A DNA stretch of 8,585 nt from Eubacteriales bacterium (GCA_030533315.1 JAUNJL010000063.1:5019-13603), one strand, 5' to 3'. Positions 1-6,226 are shown, counted from the stretch's first letter. Notes: a model not told the origin generated them from the letters alone. Numbers and translations are program-made.

Positions 1-1025
1 AGGGGGGCGATTCCATGAATTATCTGGTGGAGTGTGACGGGAATTACGGCTGGATAAGCTTCCAGGCGGGTCTGTCGCCCCAGCAGAGCTTTGTATACTC
101 GAAGGATTATGGCTGGAGCGATCTGTACCGCTCCGAAATGTGCCTGCGGATCAAGGCCCACACCAGGACCCTGGATTCGGCGTCCATCCTTGGGGCGCCT
201 ACCGGGGTAAAGGCAGAGAGCCGGGATTATAACCGGATCAGCCTTGCCTGGAATCCGGTAGCCAATGCCTCCGGGTACGAGATCTTCCGAAAGGCTCCGG
301 GGAAGGAGTACGAAAGAATGGCCGCGGTGGATTACAAGGTGGCCTCCTGGGTGGACAAAAAGGCGAAGCTGGGCGTTAAATATTCCTACCGGATCCGGGC
401 CTTTTCTGTGCTGAACGGGGAGAAGTATTACAGCGGATATTCCCCGGATGTTTCCAAAAAGGCGGCCCTGACTGCTCCAAAGACCTCCGTGAAGGTCTAC
501 AGCAGCGTCAGCAATAAGGTCACCTGGACAAAGACCTCGGGGGCCCAGGGGTATATGATCTACCGCAGGAGCTCCGGAAAGAAATGGAAGCTGCTGTCTT
601 CCGTGAAGGCCTCCGGCGGGAGAAGCTACGTGGACAAGACGCCGTCCCCTGGCGTAACCTATGAGTATGGGGTCCGGGCCTACAGGGCCAGCGGCAAAAA
701 GACCTATAAAAGCGCCTGTTCTTCCTCGGGCAAATGGAAAACCTCTGCCGCAAGACAGGGGGTAAAGGCCCTGAAAAATGAAGGAAAGGGGATCCGGGTC
801 ACCTGGACGCCCCAAAAGAACTGTGACGGTTACTATGTATACCGTAAGGAGGGAGCCGGGAAGTGGCGGAGGATCGCCATGCTTCCCAAGGGAACAGCCG
901 GAAGCTATCTGGATAACAAGGTGAATCGGGGAAAGACCTACACCTATTATGTGAGAGCCCTTGTGAAAAACGGCGGAAAGCTCCTCCAGAGCCGGTACAG
1001 CAAAAGCCGGTCCATAAAGAGATAA
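1..1025 (+). CDS. C-terminal part of a secreted surface protein with three fibronectin type III modules (5' end outside window)
   Basis: The reading frame is open from the first complete codon at position 3, with no stop before the ATG at 15. The gene therefore probably starts upstream, although a G-rich stretch at 2-7 could mimic a ribosome binding site for that ATG. The visible protein has no signal peptide, which also argues for a truncated view. Numbered from ATG 15, residues 1-50 form a domain ending in a WSDL...CLRIKAHT pattern. This recalls the lectin-like tail that follows papain-type (C1) peptidase domains in clostridial surface proteins; that match is from memory and tentative. Three FN3-like modules follow at about 60-149, 153-243 and 246-334, each with the W...GY.(I/V)(F/Y)R, (Y/W).D and Y.Y.(V/I)RA(F/Y/L) landmarks. 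The protein is rich in Lys, Tyr and Ser and ends at TAA 1023-1025. No cell-wall anchor is seen. The likely role is an extracellular adhesin or enzyme accessory region. Confidence is high for FN3 and moderate for the rest. Confidence 0.8.
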   Translation, partial: GGDSMNYLVECDGNYGWISFQAGLSPQQSFVYSKDYGWSDLYRSEMCLRIKAHTRTLDSASILGAPTGVKAESRDYNRISLAWNPVANASGYEIFRKAPGKEYERMAAVDYKVASWVDKKAKLGVKYSYRIRAFSVLNGEKYYSGYSPDVSKKAALTAPKTSVKVYSSVSNKVTWTKTSGAQGYMIYRRSSGKKWKLLSSVKASGGRSYVDKTPSPGVTYEYGVRAYRASGKKTYKSACSSSGKWKTSAARQGVKALKNEGKGIRVTWTPQKNCDGYYVYRKEGAGKWRRIAMLPKGTAGSYLDNKVNRGKTYTYYVRALVKNGGKLLQSRYSKSRSIKR

Positions 1026-1065
1026 CGGTCTGGCCAGAGTCTTGTGGTGACTGGCAGTGACAAAG

Positions 1066-1108
1066 AAAAAGCCTTCGGGAAAGCGTTTCGCTTTTCGGAA
1101 GGCTTTTT
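1066..1108. terminator. Bidirectional rho-independent terminator between convergent genes
   Basis: The arms AAAAAGCCTTC (1066-1076) and GAAGGCTTTTT (1098-1108) pair perfectly. An inner AAAGCG/CGCTTT stem (1080-1085 and 1089-1094) closes a TTT loop, separated from the outer stem by an internal 3 x 3 mismatch. The A-run on the left and T-run on the right give a U-tract on either strand. The hairpin can therefore end both the rightward FN3 gene (stop at 1025) and the leftward ATPase gene (stop at 1136). Confidence 0.88.
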
Positions 1109-1135
1109 AACGGGGATGGGAGGCAGTTTTTTTTT

Positions 1136-2194
1136 CTACAGCTTCCGCTTCAGCATATCCGGGTTGGAGGCGTGGTGGAGAGCCACGTCCCGGGTGATCC
1201 GCCCCTTTTGATAGAGCTCCAGAAGGCTCTGGTCCATGGAGTGCATCTGCTCCTGGGCGGAGGAATAGATCACGCCGTCGATCTGATGGATCTTGTTGTC
1301 CCGGATCATGTTTCGGATGGCGGGAGTCAGGCGCATGATCTCAAACACCGGAATGTTGTGGCCGTCCACATCAGGGATGAGCTGCTGGGAAACTACAGCC
1401 TGGAGCACCATGGAGAGCTGTATGGCGATCTGGTGCTGCTGGCTGGGCTCAAATACGTCCATAATACGGCTGATGGTATTGGCCGCTCCCGTCGTGTGGA
1501 GGCTGGAAAGGATAAGGTGTCCGGTCTCCGCCGCGGTCATGGCAGTCTGGATGGTTTCGTGATCCCGCATTTCCCCCAGGAGGATCACGTCCGGGCTCTG
1601 CCGGAGGGCGGCCCTTAGAGAGGCAAGATAGCTTTCCGTATCGGTACAGATCTCCCGCTGGCTTACGATGCACTTTTCATGGCGGTGCAGATACTCCAGG
1701 GGATCCTCCAGAGTGATGATGTGTCCCTCCCTGGTATGGTTGATCCGGTCGATGAGACAGGCCATGGTGGTAGATTTTCCGCTGCCTGCCGGGCCGGTGA
1801 TGAGCACCATGCCCTTTGTAAAATTCGAGATCTCCATGACGGAGTCCGGGATATTGAGCTGTGGAGGATCCGGAAGCTGGAAGGCGATGACACGGATCAC
1901 AGCGGCAAGGGAGCCTCTCTGACGGTACGCGTTCACACGAAAACGGGAAAGGCCCGGGACGGAGAAGGAAAAATCGTCGTCTCCCCGCTCCAGGAAGGGG
2001 GTGATATTCCGCTCGTCCGCCAGGGCGTAGAGGCCGTGGATGATCTCGCTGGTGGAGCTGGGTACCAGCCTTTCCCCCAGATATTCCAGCTTTCCGTTTA
2101 CCTTGATGGAAAGGGGACGTCCTGCGATGATGAAAATATCAGAGGCATTCTGCTCCGCTGCAATTTGCAAAAAATTAGGTATGGACGGTTCCAT
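1136..2194 (-). CDS. pilT: PilT-type twitching motility / pilus retraction ATPase
   Basis: This is a cytoplasmic hexameric ATPase of the secretion-ATPase family that would power a type IV pilus-like machine. The 352-residue protein has an N-terminal PAS-like region with the ASDIFI and RFRVNAYRQRG blocks. It then has a Walker A motif GPAGSGKST (about 134-142), an Asp box ITLEDPLEY (160-168), a Walker B motif VILLGEMRD (203-211) and a His box HLILSSLHT (226-234). The AIRNMIRD block (302-309) corresponds to the AIRNLIRE motif that marks PilT rather than PilB. I saw no zinc-binding tetracysteine of the PilB type. The start is ATG 2194, because AAGGAG lies 9 nt upstream; the open frame to 2287 lacks such a site and would add 31 residues not expected in the family. 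It is the last gene of the minus-strand operon, 107 nt after the preceding stop, and ends before a shared terminator. Length matches PilT (about 345-380 aa). Confidence 0.93.
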   Translation of the reverse strand: MEPSIPNFLQIAAEQNASDIFIIAGRPLSIKVNGKLEYLGERLVPSSTSEIIHGLYALADERNITPFLERGDDDFSFSVPGLSRFRVNAYRQRGSLAAVIRVIAFQLPDPPQLNIPDSVMEISNFTKGMVLITGPAGSGKSTTMACLIDRINHTREGHIITLEDPLEYLHRHEKCIVSQREICTDTESYLASLRAALRQSPDVILLGEMRDHETIQTAMTAAETGHLILSSLHTTGAANTISRIMDVFEPSQQHQIAIQLSMVLQAVVSQQLIPDVDGHNIPVFEIMRLTPAIRNMIRDNKIHQIDGVIYSSAQEQMHSMDQSLLELYQKGRITRDVALHHASNPDMLKRKL

Positions 2195-2203
2195 AAGATC
2201 ACA

Positions 2204-2209
2204 CTCCTT
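2204..2209 (-). promoter_or_regulatory. Ribosome binding site fixing the pilT start
   Basis: On the minus strand AAGGAG lies 9 nt before ATG 2194. It decides for the 352-residue product over the longer open frame that begins at 2287. Confidence 0.8.
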
Positions 2210-2229
2210 TTTATCAGCTAATGTAACGT

Positions 2230-2275
2230 GGGGCAGCCCTTTTAACGCCGGAGCCGCCCCTTCTGGAAGAAGGGC
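2230..2275 (-). promoter_or_regulatory. Two mutually exclusive hairpins in the leader of pilT
   Basis: The 107-nt gap between the small-protein gene (stop at 2302) and pilT (start 2194) can fold in two ways. Hairpin A spans 2256-2275: eight pairs with one bulge around a 3-nt loop. Hairpin B pairs 2251-2260 with 2230-2239: ten pairs, two of them G-U, around an 11-nt loop. Both use the GCCCC at 2256-2260, so only one can form at a time. Neither is followed by a U-run on the minus strand, so this is not a terminator. A role in mRNA processing, stability or pilT expression is inference. Confidence 0.35.
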
Positions 2276-2301
2276 AAAAATCCCCAAGAGGGATGGTCAG
2301 G

Positions 2302-2796
2302 TCAGTTTTCCTTTGGAGGACTTTTCATAACCGGGAAGGTTACCTGGGACTCCCACTGATCCGAGACTGCGGTATTCCAGGAAAGAAGCCGGATACAGCT
2401 TTCCTTTTCCTCGGGAAAATCCACAGAGAGGATCACCTGGAGAGCCTGTCTCTGGGAAAAGTCCAAAGAGTAAAGGGCGGTTTTTTCCAGATCGTCCCAT
2501 GTGACCTGGGAAAACTGGGAAAAATAGGCTTTTACCGCCTCATAAAAATCCTGGGATGAGGCGCTTTTTGCCCGGATGGACAAAAGGGCGTCCTCCGCAT
2601 CGGCGCAGAAATCCGACGCCTGGCTGCAGGCCTCAAAGTATGCGGTGGTCTGGGCCAGAGAAACCTGGCTGGTCTTCAGGTCCGACCGTGACGAGCCTAA
2701 GGACAAAAGGGCCAGAACCGCAAGGACCAGCACGGAAAAGATCAAAAAGAGGGATGGGATTCCCGTGGTAACAAGCAGATGTTCCCGTTCCTTCAT
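2302..2796 (-). CDS. Small single-span membrane protein, possible minor pseudopilin
   Basis: I do not recognise a named family for this 164-residue protein. It has a short polar N-terminus (MKEREHLLVTT), one hydrophobic segment at about 13-34 (PSLFLIFSVL...), and then a soluble domain with helical character and three Cys residues (C57, C64, C134). The hydrophobic segment begins SLFLIF, much like SLFLME in the upstream neighbour, but Phe sits where type IV pilins carry Glu5. Some minor pseudopilins, such as the GspK type, also lack that Glu. The start is ATG 2796, because AAAGGAGG lies 7 nt upstream; the open frame to 2985 has no such support. It overlaps the preceding gene by ATGA, so translation is probably coupled. 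Gene position between a platform protein and a pilus ATPase suggests a structural part of the pilus-like machine; this is inference. Confidence 0.8.
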   Translation of the reverse strand: MKEREHLLVTTGIPSLFLIFSVLVLAVLALLSLGSSRSDLKTSQVSLAQTTAYFEACSQASDFCADAEDALLSIRAKSASSQDFYEAVKAYFSQFSQVTWDDLEKTALYSLDFSQRQALQVILSVDFPEEKESCIRLLSWNTAVSDQWESQVTFPVMKSPPKEN

Positions 2797-3242
2797 GACT
2801 GCGCCTCCTTTCCGGGACCAGGGGCCCAAAAGGCCAGAGGCAGACGGTAAAGCTCCTGTCCCTGCCTGTCGGAAAAAAGAAGCTCTGCTTCCTTCAGGGG
2901 GGAGCTGGAAGAAAACCGGACCTCCAGCCGGTAAGAAAACTCGTCCGCGCTGCAAGGCTCCCAGTCGGCAGCGTAATAGTAGCACAGGGAGGCATCCTCC
3001 TTCTCACCTCCCGGAAAAGCCTTCAGGAAGGCTTCCATGGAGCCGTCCGTGCCCTCCAGGACCTCACCGGCGGAGGTGGACAGAGCCTGGATGTGATTCA
3101 GCTCCCTGGCCCTTTGCTGGTTGGTGTGGGAGATAAAAAAGATCCGGATGCACACAGAGCAGGAGAGGGAGAGAAACAGGATGGAAATGATCATCTCCAT
3201 CAGGAACAGGCTGGATCGGGAATGAGTGGTCAGTTTACGCAT
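2793..3242 (-). CDS. Pilin-like small membrane protein with a degenerate prepilin N-terminus
   Basis: This 149-residue protein carries the best pilin-like N-terminus in the operon. A short basic leader MRKLTTHSRSS is followed by LFLMEMIISILFLSLSC, which looks like the start of a mature type IV pilin: if cleavage falls after Ser11, Glu16 is at +5, the residue conserved in pilins. The usual Gly at -1 is replaced by Ser, and Leu replaces Phe at +1, so a standard motif search may miss it. The hydrophobic segment spans about 12-38. The following domain has a helix-like stretch (NQQRARELNHIQALSTSAGEVL) and a predicted strand-rich end. AAGGAGG lies 9 nt before ATG 3242. The stop overlaps the next ATG by 4 nt, and the preceding gene ends 14 nt upstream. 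Assignment as a minor pilin or pseudopilin is inference; the coding call is firm. Confidence 0.82.
   Translation of the reverse strand: MRKLTTHSRSSLFLMEMIISILFLSLSCSVCIRIFFISHTNQQRARELNHIQALSTSAGEVLEGTDGSMEAFLKAFPGGEKEDASLCYYYAADWEPCSADEFSYRLEVRFSSSSPLKEAELLFSDRQGQELYRLPLAFWAPGPGKEAQS
2804..2811 (-). promoter_or_regulatory. Ribosome binding site fixing the start at 2796
   Basis: AAAGGAGG on the minus strand lies 7 nt before ATG 2796, inside the end of the preceding gene. It rules out the 63-residue N-terminal extension that the open frame would allow. Confidence 0.85.
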
Positions 3243-3256
3243 ATGGGTGATCCTCC

Positions 3257-3754
3257 TTAGCTGGAGCTGGACGGGGAGACTCCCGGGTGAAGGAGAAAAT
3301 CCGTGTGAGAGCCTTCTTCGTCCTCCAGAAAAATGTGATAAAAACCTTCCTCAGTCACCTGGGCTTCAAAACGGCATAAGGAAGCCACAGGGGTTCCCAT
3401 GGAAGCGTCCGCCAAAGAGCCTTCCTGGGTAAACAGCTCCTTCAGGGAGCCATCCTGGAGATAGAGCCAGGTGCTGTAGGTCTGACCATTCTCCTCCTGG
3501 GAAAACAAAAGGGCGCTTTTCCCATCCAACTGCGAGACGGCGGTCTCGCCCTCCCGGTCATACTGCCGGAACTTGTTGATGATGTAAGCCTGGGCAGTGT
3601 AAAGGTTGTTGTTCTGCTCCGACCCTCTGACGGAGCTGCGGTAAGCCTCCGCGGAAAACAGGAGAAGGAGCATGAGAAAAAGGGTGGACAGGGCAAACAG
3701 CAGCAGGGAGGCAAAGGAATCTACCGAATGCTGCTTATGTACAAAATACTTCAT
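3257..3754 (-). CDS. Small single-span membrane protein resembling DUF4860
   Basis: This is a 165-residue protein with a basic N-terminus, one hydrophobic segment at about 14-36 (SFASLLLFALSTLFLMLLLLF), and an AQAYIINKFRQYD block at about 54-66. A beta-rich domain follows, and the C-terminus is Ser-rich. From memory the layout, length and the Y..NK.RQ.D block fit Pfam DUF4860, a family of unknown function from Clostridia; this needs a profile search. It is predicted to be membrane anchored with the bulk outside. The start at ATG 3754 is supported by GGGAGG about 6 nt upstream and by an ATGA overlap with the preceding gene. Its place among pilus-like genes suggests a pseudopilin-like or accessory role. 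There is no Glu at the +5 position of a pilin. Confidence 0.82.
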   Translation of the reverse strand: MKYFVHKQHSVDSFASLLLFALSTLFLMLLLLFSAEAYRSSVRGSEQNNNLYTAQAYIINKFRQYDREGETAVSQLDGKSALLFSQEENGQTYSTWLYLQDGSLKELFTQEGSLADASMGTPVASLCRFEAQVTEEGFYHIFLEDEEGSHTDFLLHPGVSPSSSS

Positions 3755-4101
3755 CGGCCGCCTCCCTTCCCGTCCTTTAAGATCAGGACCGTGACCGAGG
3801 GGAGGAGATTGGCCCCGTTTGGCACATACTCCACCAAAAATTTTTCCCGGTCATAGGTGATGTGATAGTCCTCCAGGATGGAGTCCAGGCTTTCCGGGTA
3901 AGCGCCTGTGAGGGCGTAGGTGCGGACCGCGCCGCCGGAGACGGCTCTGGATAAGGTGATCTTCTCTTTTTCCAGGGATTCCCTGGAGGTCCGGCTGATC
4001 CCCGCGAAAAACAGGACACAGACAAGGGCCAGGAAGAACAGGGGAAGGAGCAGTCTCGCCCTTCGCAAAAAACGTTTTTTCGGATCTTCAAATAAATCCA
4101 T
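3751..4101 (-). CDS. Small single-span membrane protein of the pilus-like operon
   Basis: This 116-residue protein has a charged N-terminus (MDLFEDPKKRFLRRAR), one hydrophobic segment at about 16-35, and a soluble domain. That domain includes a segment TYALTGAYPESLDSILEDY (about 61-79) followed by a predicted strand FLVEYVP and a strand TVLIL. The A.TGAYP...L segment is reminiscent of the G.YP..L...Y pattern seen in pilin and pseudopilin globular domains, but I cannot name a family. ATG 4101 is preferred because GAGG lies about 8 nt before it, adjoining the stop of the preceding gene. The in-frame GTG at 4110 would place the start against that stop with no ribosome binding site. It is 10 nt downstream of the PilC-like gene and overlaps the next gene by 4 nt. 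Confidence 0.8.
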   Translation of the reverse strand: MDLFEDPKKRFLRRARLLLPLFFLALVCVLFFAGISRTSRESLEKEKITLSRAVSGGAVRTYALTGAYPESLDSILEDYHITYDREKFLVEYVPNGANLLPSVTVLILKDGKGGGR

Positions 4102-4111
4102 AGAAAGCACC

Positions 4112-5155
4112 TCAGACGATCATTTCCGACAGGATGCCAAGGAGAGGCATCATGACGGACAAAAGCACCAGTCCCACAAGAAGGGAGAGGGCGATGACAA
4201 TGGTAGGCTCCACCACGGAGACTGCCTGGGAAATCATGGAAATGGAATCCTCCCGGAACCGGAGGGACAGCTTTTGAAGCACCTCATCCCCCGAGCCCGC
4301 CTGGAACCCAACGGAAATAAGACGTCCGTTCATGCCGGAAAACAGGCCGGATTTCGTGAGGGCCGTCCCAAAGCGCTCTCCCTCCTGCATAAGGGCCTCT
4401 GTCTTTTCTACCCGCTCCAGCACCAGAGGATGGGAGATCAGGTTTTTGGCAAGCTCTATGGTAAGCTCCGGCCCCAGGCCGCTTCGCAGGCCCATGGAAA
4501 GGCTCTGAGTGAGACGGCTGTAATCCACGGAAATAGGAATCTCCCGGATATAGGGCAGCTTCTGGAGAAACTGGCTCATTTTTGCCCGTCCCTTTGGATG
4601 GAGGGAGAAAAAGAGCGCGGCTGCCACAAGGAGAAGAAGGATCACGAAAAAGACGGTGGAGTACCGGCTGATCACGCTTCCGGCTTTGAGAAGGCCGCCG
4701 GAGATCCCGCCCATTTCCATACCCATCTGGCGGAAAACCTGACGAAAGACAGGGAGAACCTTGACCAGGAGGATGAGGATCACAGCGGCCATCATCCCCA
4801 GCATGATCAGAGGGTAGGTGACTGCGCTGCGGATCTGGGCGGAGATCTGGATCTCCTGCTCGTAGTAGCCGCAAAGGCTGTCCATCACCTCATCCAGGCA
4901 GCCAGTCTCCTCGCCTGTCCGCACATAGGCAGTCATGGAAGGGGGGAACAGGCCCGAATGCTCCAGGGCCAGGGCCAAAGAACCGTTTTCCTCCATATCC
5001 TGGATCAAAAGCTGAAAGATCTCCTGACTGCGGGGGGAGGAGCTGGTCTCCTCCAGGAAATGAAGTCCCTCCGCGGCGGAGATGCCGGCATGGAGAATCA
5101 CGGAAAAATGCTGGCAGAAGTTAAAAAGTTCCTGATTTGTCAGTTTCGTTGCCAT
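4112..5155 (-). CDS. PilC/GspF-type inner-membrane platform protein (type II secretion system F family)
   Basis: This is the integral membrane platform that couples a cytoplasmic ATPase to pilin assembly or retraction in type IV pili, type II secretion and ComG systems. The 347 residues contain two T2SSF domains, about 12-135 and 211-338. Membrane segments lie near 113-133, 167-185 and 316-338. The first repeat keeps the family block RTGEETGCLDEVM (79-91). The second repeat has SVGFQAGSGDEVL, with Phe in place of the usual Glu. The classic EPTIVIALSLLVGLVLLSV...MPLL ending is present (about 316-339). The length is nearer ComGB (about 340) than PilC (about 400), so it could be called PilC-, GspF- or ComGB-like; PilT in the same operon favours PilC. 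AGGAG lies 8 nt before ATG 5155. It is 29 nt after the lipoprotein gene. Confidence 0.9.
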   Translation of the reverse strand: MATKLTNQELFNFCQHFSVILHAGISAAEGLHFLEETSSSPRSQEIFQLLIQDMEENGSLALALEHSGLFPPSMTAYVRTGEETGCLDEVMDSLCGYYEQEIQISAQIRSAVTYPLIMLGMMAAVILILLVKVLPVFRQVFRQMGMEMGGISGGLLKAGSVISRYSTVFFVILLLLVAAALFFSLHPKGRAKMSQFLQKLPYIREIPISVDYSRLTQSLSMGLRSGLGPELTIELAKNLISHPLVLERVEKTEALMQEGERFGTALTKSGLFSGMNGRLISVGFQAGSGDEVLQKLSLRFREDSISMISQAVSVVEPTIVIALSLLVGLVLLSVMMPLLGILSEMIV

Positions 5156-5184
5156 AAGCAGACTCCTTTATGCTGGAAGTAGGT

Positions 5185-6102
5185 TTAACGGGAAAACTGA
5201 ACGGTGTAATTGCTTCCGTCCCCGATGTAGGACTGGATAAACTCCGCATCCTCGCTGTTGGAGGCAAAGGTGGGATCCATCCGCTGCCAGGTGTCGCCGT
5301 CGAAATAGACTGCGGCCTCCACCCAGCCCTTGCTGCGGAGATAGACGTCGATCCAGGCGTGCTTGATGCTGCCGGAGTACCCGATCTGAAGCTTGCTGGG
5401 GATGTCCCGGCTGCGGAGCATGGCGGTCATAAGGGCCGCGTAATCAAAGCAGATCCCGGTCCCGGTGGCCAGGGTCTCGTCCACATCCGGCAGATACCCG
5501 GGGTTCACGGTGGCGGCTTTTTCATCGTCATAGACTACATGGGAGGTCACGTATTCGTAAATGGCGTCCAGCCCCTCCATGTCCGTCGCGTCATCAGGAA
5601 GAAGGTCCAGAGCCAGCTTGCTGGCCTGGGAATCCGGGGTAAAGCTTATGTATTGATTGGGATACAGGAATGGAAGAAACTCATTTTTCAGGGAGACATC
5701 CAGAACCTGGGCGAAAAGGGCCGCGAACCGGCTGCCGTCTACCTCCTGGTAGCAGCTAAGCTGATAGGTGCCGCTGCCGCTGGTAAAGGGGATGACCGTC
5801 TCCTCCCCCGAATCCAGAAAATAGGAGTATTGTACCTGATCCTCCCCAATAAGCTGGATGTTTTTCCGATAACCGTCGTCCTGGGCCTGCGCGACAAAAT
5901 ACCCCTGATCCAGGTTGGAAATATCAAGGGTCAGAGGGGGATCTCCGAGAATCTCCTCTCCGGGAGCTTCAGGAACAAGGACCGTGGGAGAAGAAAACAC
6001 AGGGGGCTGATTGGGATCGGCCGCCTGTGAGCCGCAGCCGGCGGAAATCGTCAGAAGGGCGCAAAGACCAAGGAGAGACAGGGGATGTTTTCTTTGGAAC
6101 AT
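5185..6102 (-). CDS. Transglutaminase-like (papain-fold) lipoprotein
   Basis: This is a 305-residue predicted lipoprotein. The basic N-terminus MFQRKH, hydrophobic core and TISAGCGSQ give a likely lipidated Cys at 23; Ser at -3 makes the lipobox imperfect. A linker and a beta-rich domain of unknown type occupy about 30-160. A transglutaminase-like core follows, with the full Cys-His-Asp triad visible: Cys218 in TGICFDYAALM, His248 in KHAWIDVYL and Asp276 in RMDPTFA. Proteins with this core act extracellularly as proteases, peptidases or crosslinking enzymes; the substrate cannot be read here. ATG 6102 is chosen because AAGGAG lies 8 nt upstream; the open frame to 6144 adds 14 residues that run into the promoter. 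It is the first gene of the pilus-like operon, followed 29 nt later by the platform protein, so a role in processing or linking the surface structure is possible but inferred. Confidence 0.9.
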   Translation of the reverse strand: MFQRKHPLSLLGLCALLTISAGCGSQAADPNQPPVFSSPTVLVPEAPGEEILGDPPLTLDISNLDQGYFVAQAQDDGYRKNIQLIGEDQVQYSYFLDSGEETVIPFTSGSGTYQLSCYQEVDGSRFAALFAQVLDVSLKNEFLPFLYPNQYISFTPDSQASKLALDLLPDDATDMEGLDAIYEYVTSHVVYDDEKAATVNPGYLPDVDETLATGTGICFDYAALMTAMLRSRDIPSKLQIGYSGSIKHAWIDVYLRSKGWVEAAVYFDGDTWQRMDPTFASNSEDAEFIQSYIGDGSNYTVQFSR

Positions 6103-6110
6103 GATTGCCG

Positions 6111-6116
6111 CTCCTT
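6111..6116 (-). promoter_or_regulatory. Ribosome binding site fixing the lipoprotein start
   Basis: AAGGAG on the minus strand lies 8 nt before ATG 6102, selecting the start that gives a proper lipoprotein signal peptide. Confidence 0.8.
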
Positions 6117-6130
6117 CGTATATCGTGTGT

Positions 6131-6155
6131 ATTATAATTACCATATAGTATAGCA
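6131..6155 (-). promoter_or_regulatory. Probable promoter of the pilus-like operon
   Basis: On the minus strand TGCTATACT (6155-6147) is an extended -10 element, preceded by a T-rich tract but no good -35 box. A second -10-like TATAAT lies at 6136-6131. Both are 25-50 nt upstream of the lipoprotein start at 6102, and the region is clearly more AT-rich than its surroundings. Which of the two is used cannot be told from the sequence. Confidence 0.5.
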
Positions 6156-6159
6156 GATT

Positions 6160-6214
6160 TCCAAAAAAAGAAAAGAAAAATGTTGGCCCGCAGGCCTATG
6201 TTTCTGTCGAAACA
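6160..6214 (-). terminator. Possible weak terminator after the glycosyltransferase gene
   Basis: Downstream of the stop at 6227, the minus strand forms a 6-bp hairpin TGTTTC/GAAACA with a 4-nt loop (6214-6199). A short GGCC/GGCC hairpin follows (6196-6185), and then a long T-rich tract (about 6180-6163) interrupted by C. The stems are short, so termination may be partial and some readthrough into the pilus-like operon is possible. Confidence 0.4.
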
Positions 6215-6226
6215 ATTCCGCGCGGC

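Noticed and set aside
1029..1038. Short palindrome TCTGGCCAGA just after the FN3 stop codon
   Set aside because: Ten bases of self-complementarity is expected by chance in GC-rich DNA, and the adjacent terminator explains the region.
1679..2221. A 180-codon + strand open frame opposite pilT
   Set aside because: It is the complement of Walker and Asp box codons of pilT and has no recognisable domain or ribosome binding site.
2195..2287. N-terminal extension of PilT by 31 residues
   Set aside because: No ribosome binding site at 2287; a strong one precedes ATG 2194, and the extension includes the structured leader.
2797..2985. N-terminal extension of the small protein starting at 2796
   Set aside because: The extra 63 residues overlap the coding region of the upstream gene out of frame; AAAGGAGG and the ATGA overlap fix the start at 2796.
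3920..5182. A 420-codon open frame on the + strand antisense to the platform protein gene
   Set aside because: It mirrors the real minus-strand genes and is rich in His/Gly/Gln with no domain, and it lacks a good ribosome binding site. The minus-strand products have clear T2SSF and membrane features.
5170..6030. A 286-codon open frame on the + strand over the transglutaminase gene
   Set aside because: Low-complexity Gly/Val-rich translation in a shadow frame; the opposite strand has a complete catalytic triad and lipoprotein signal.
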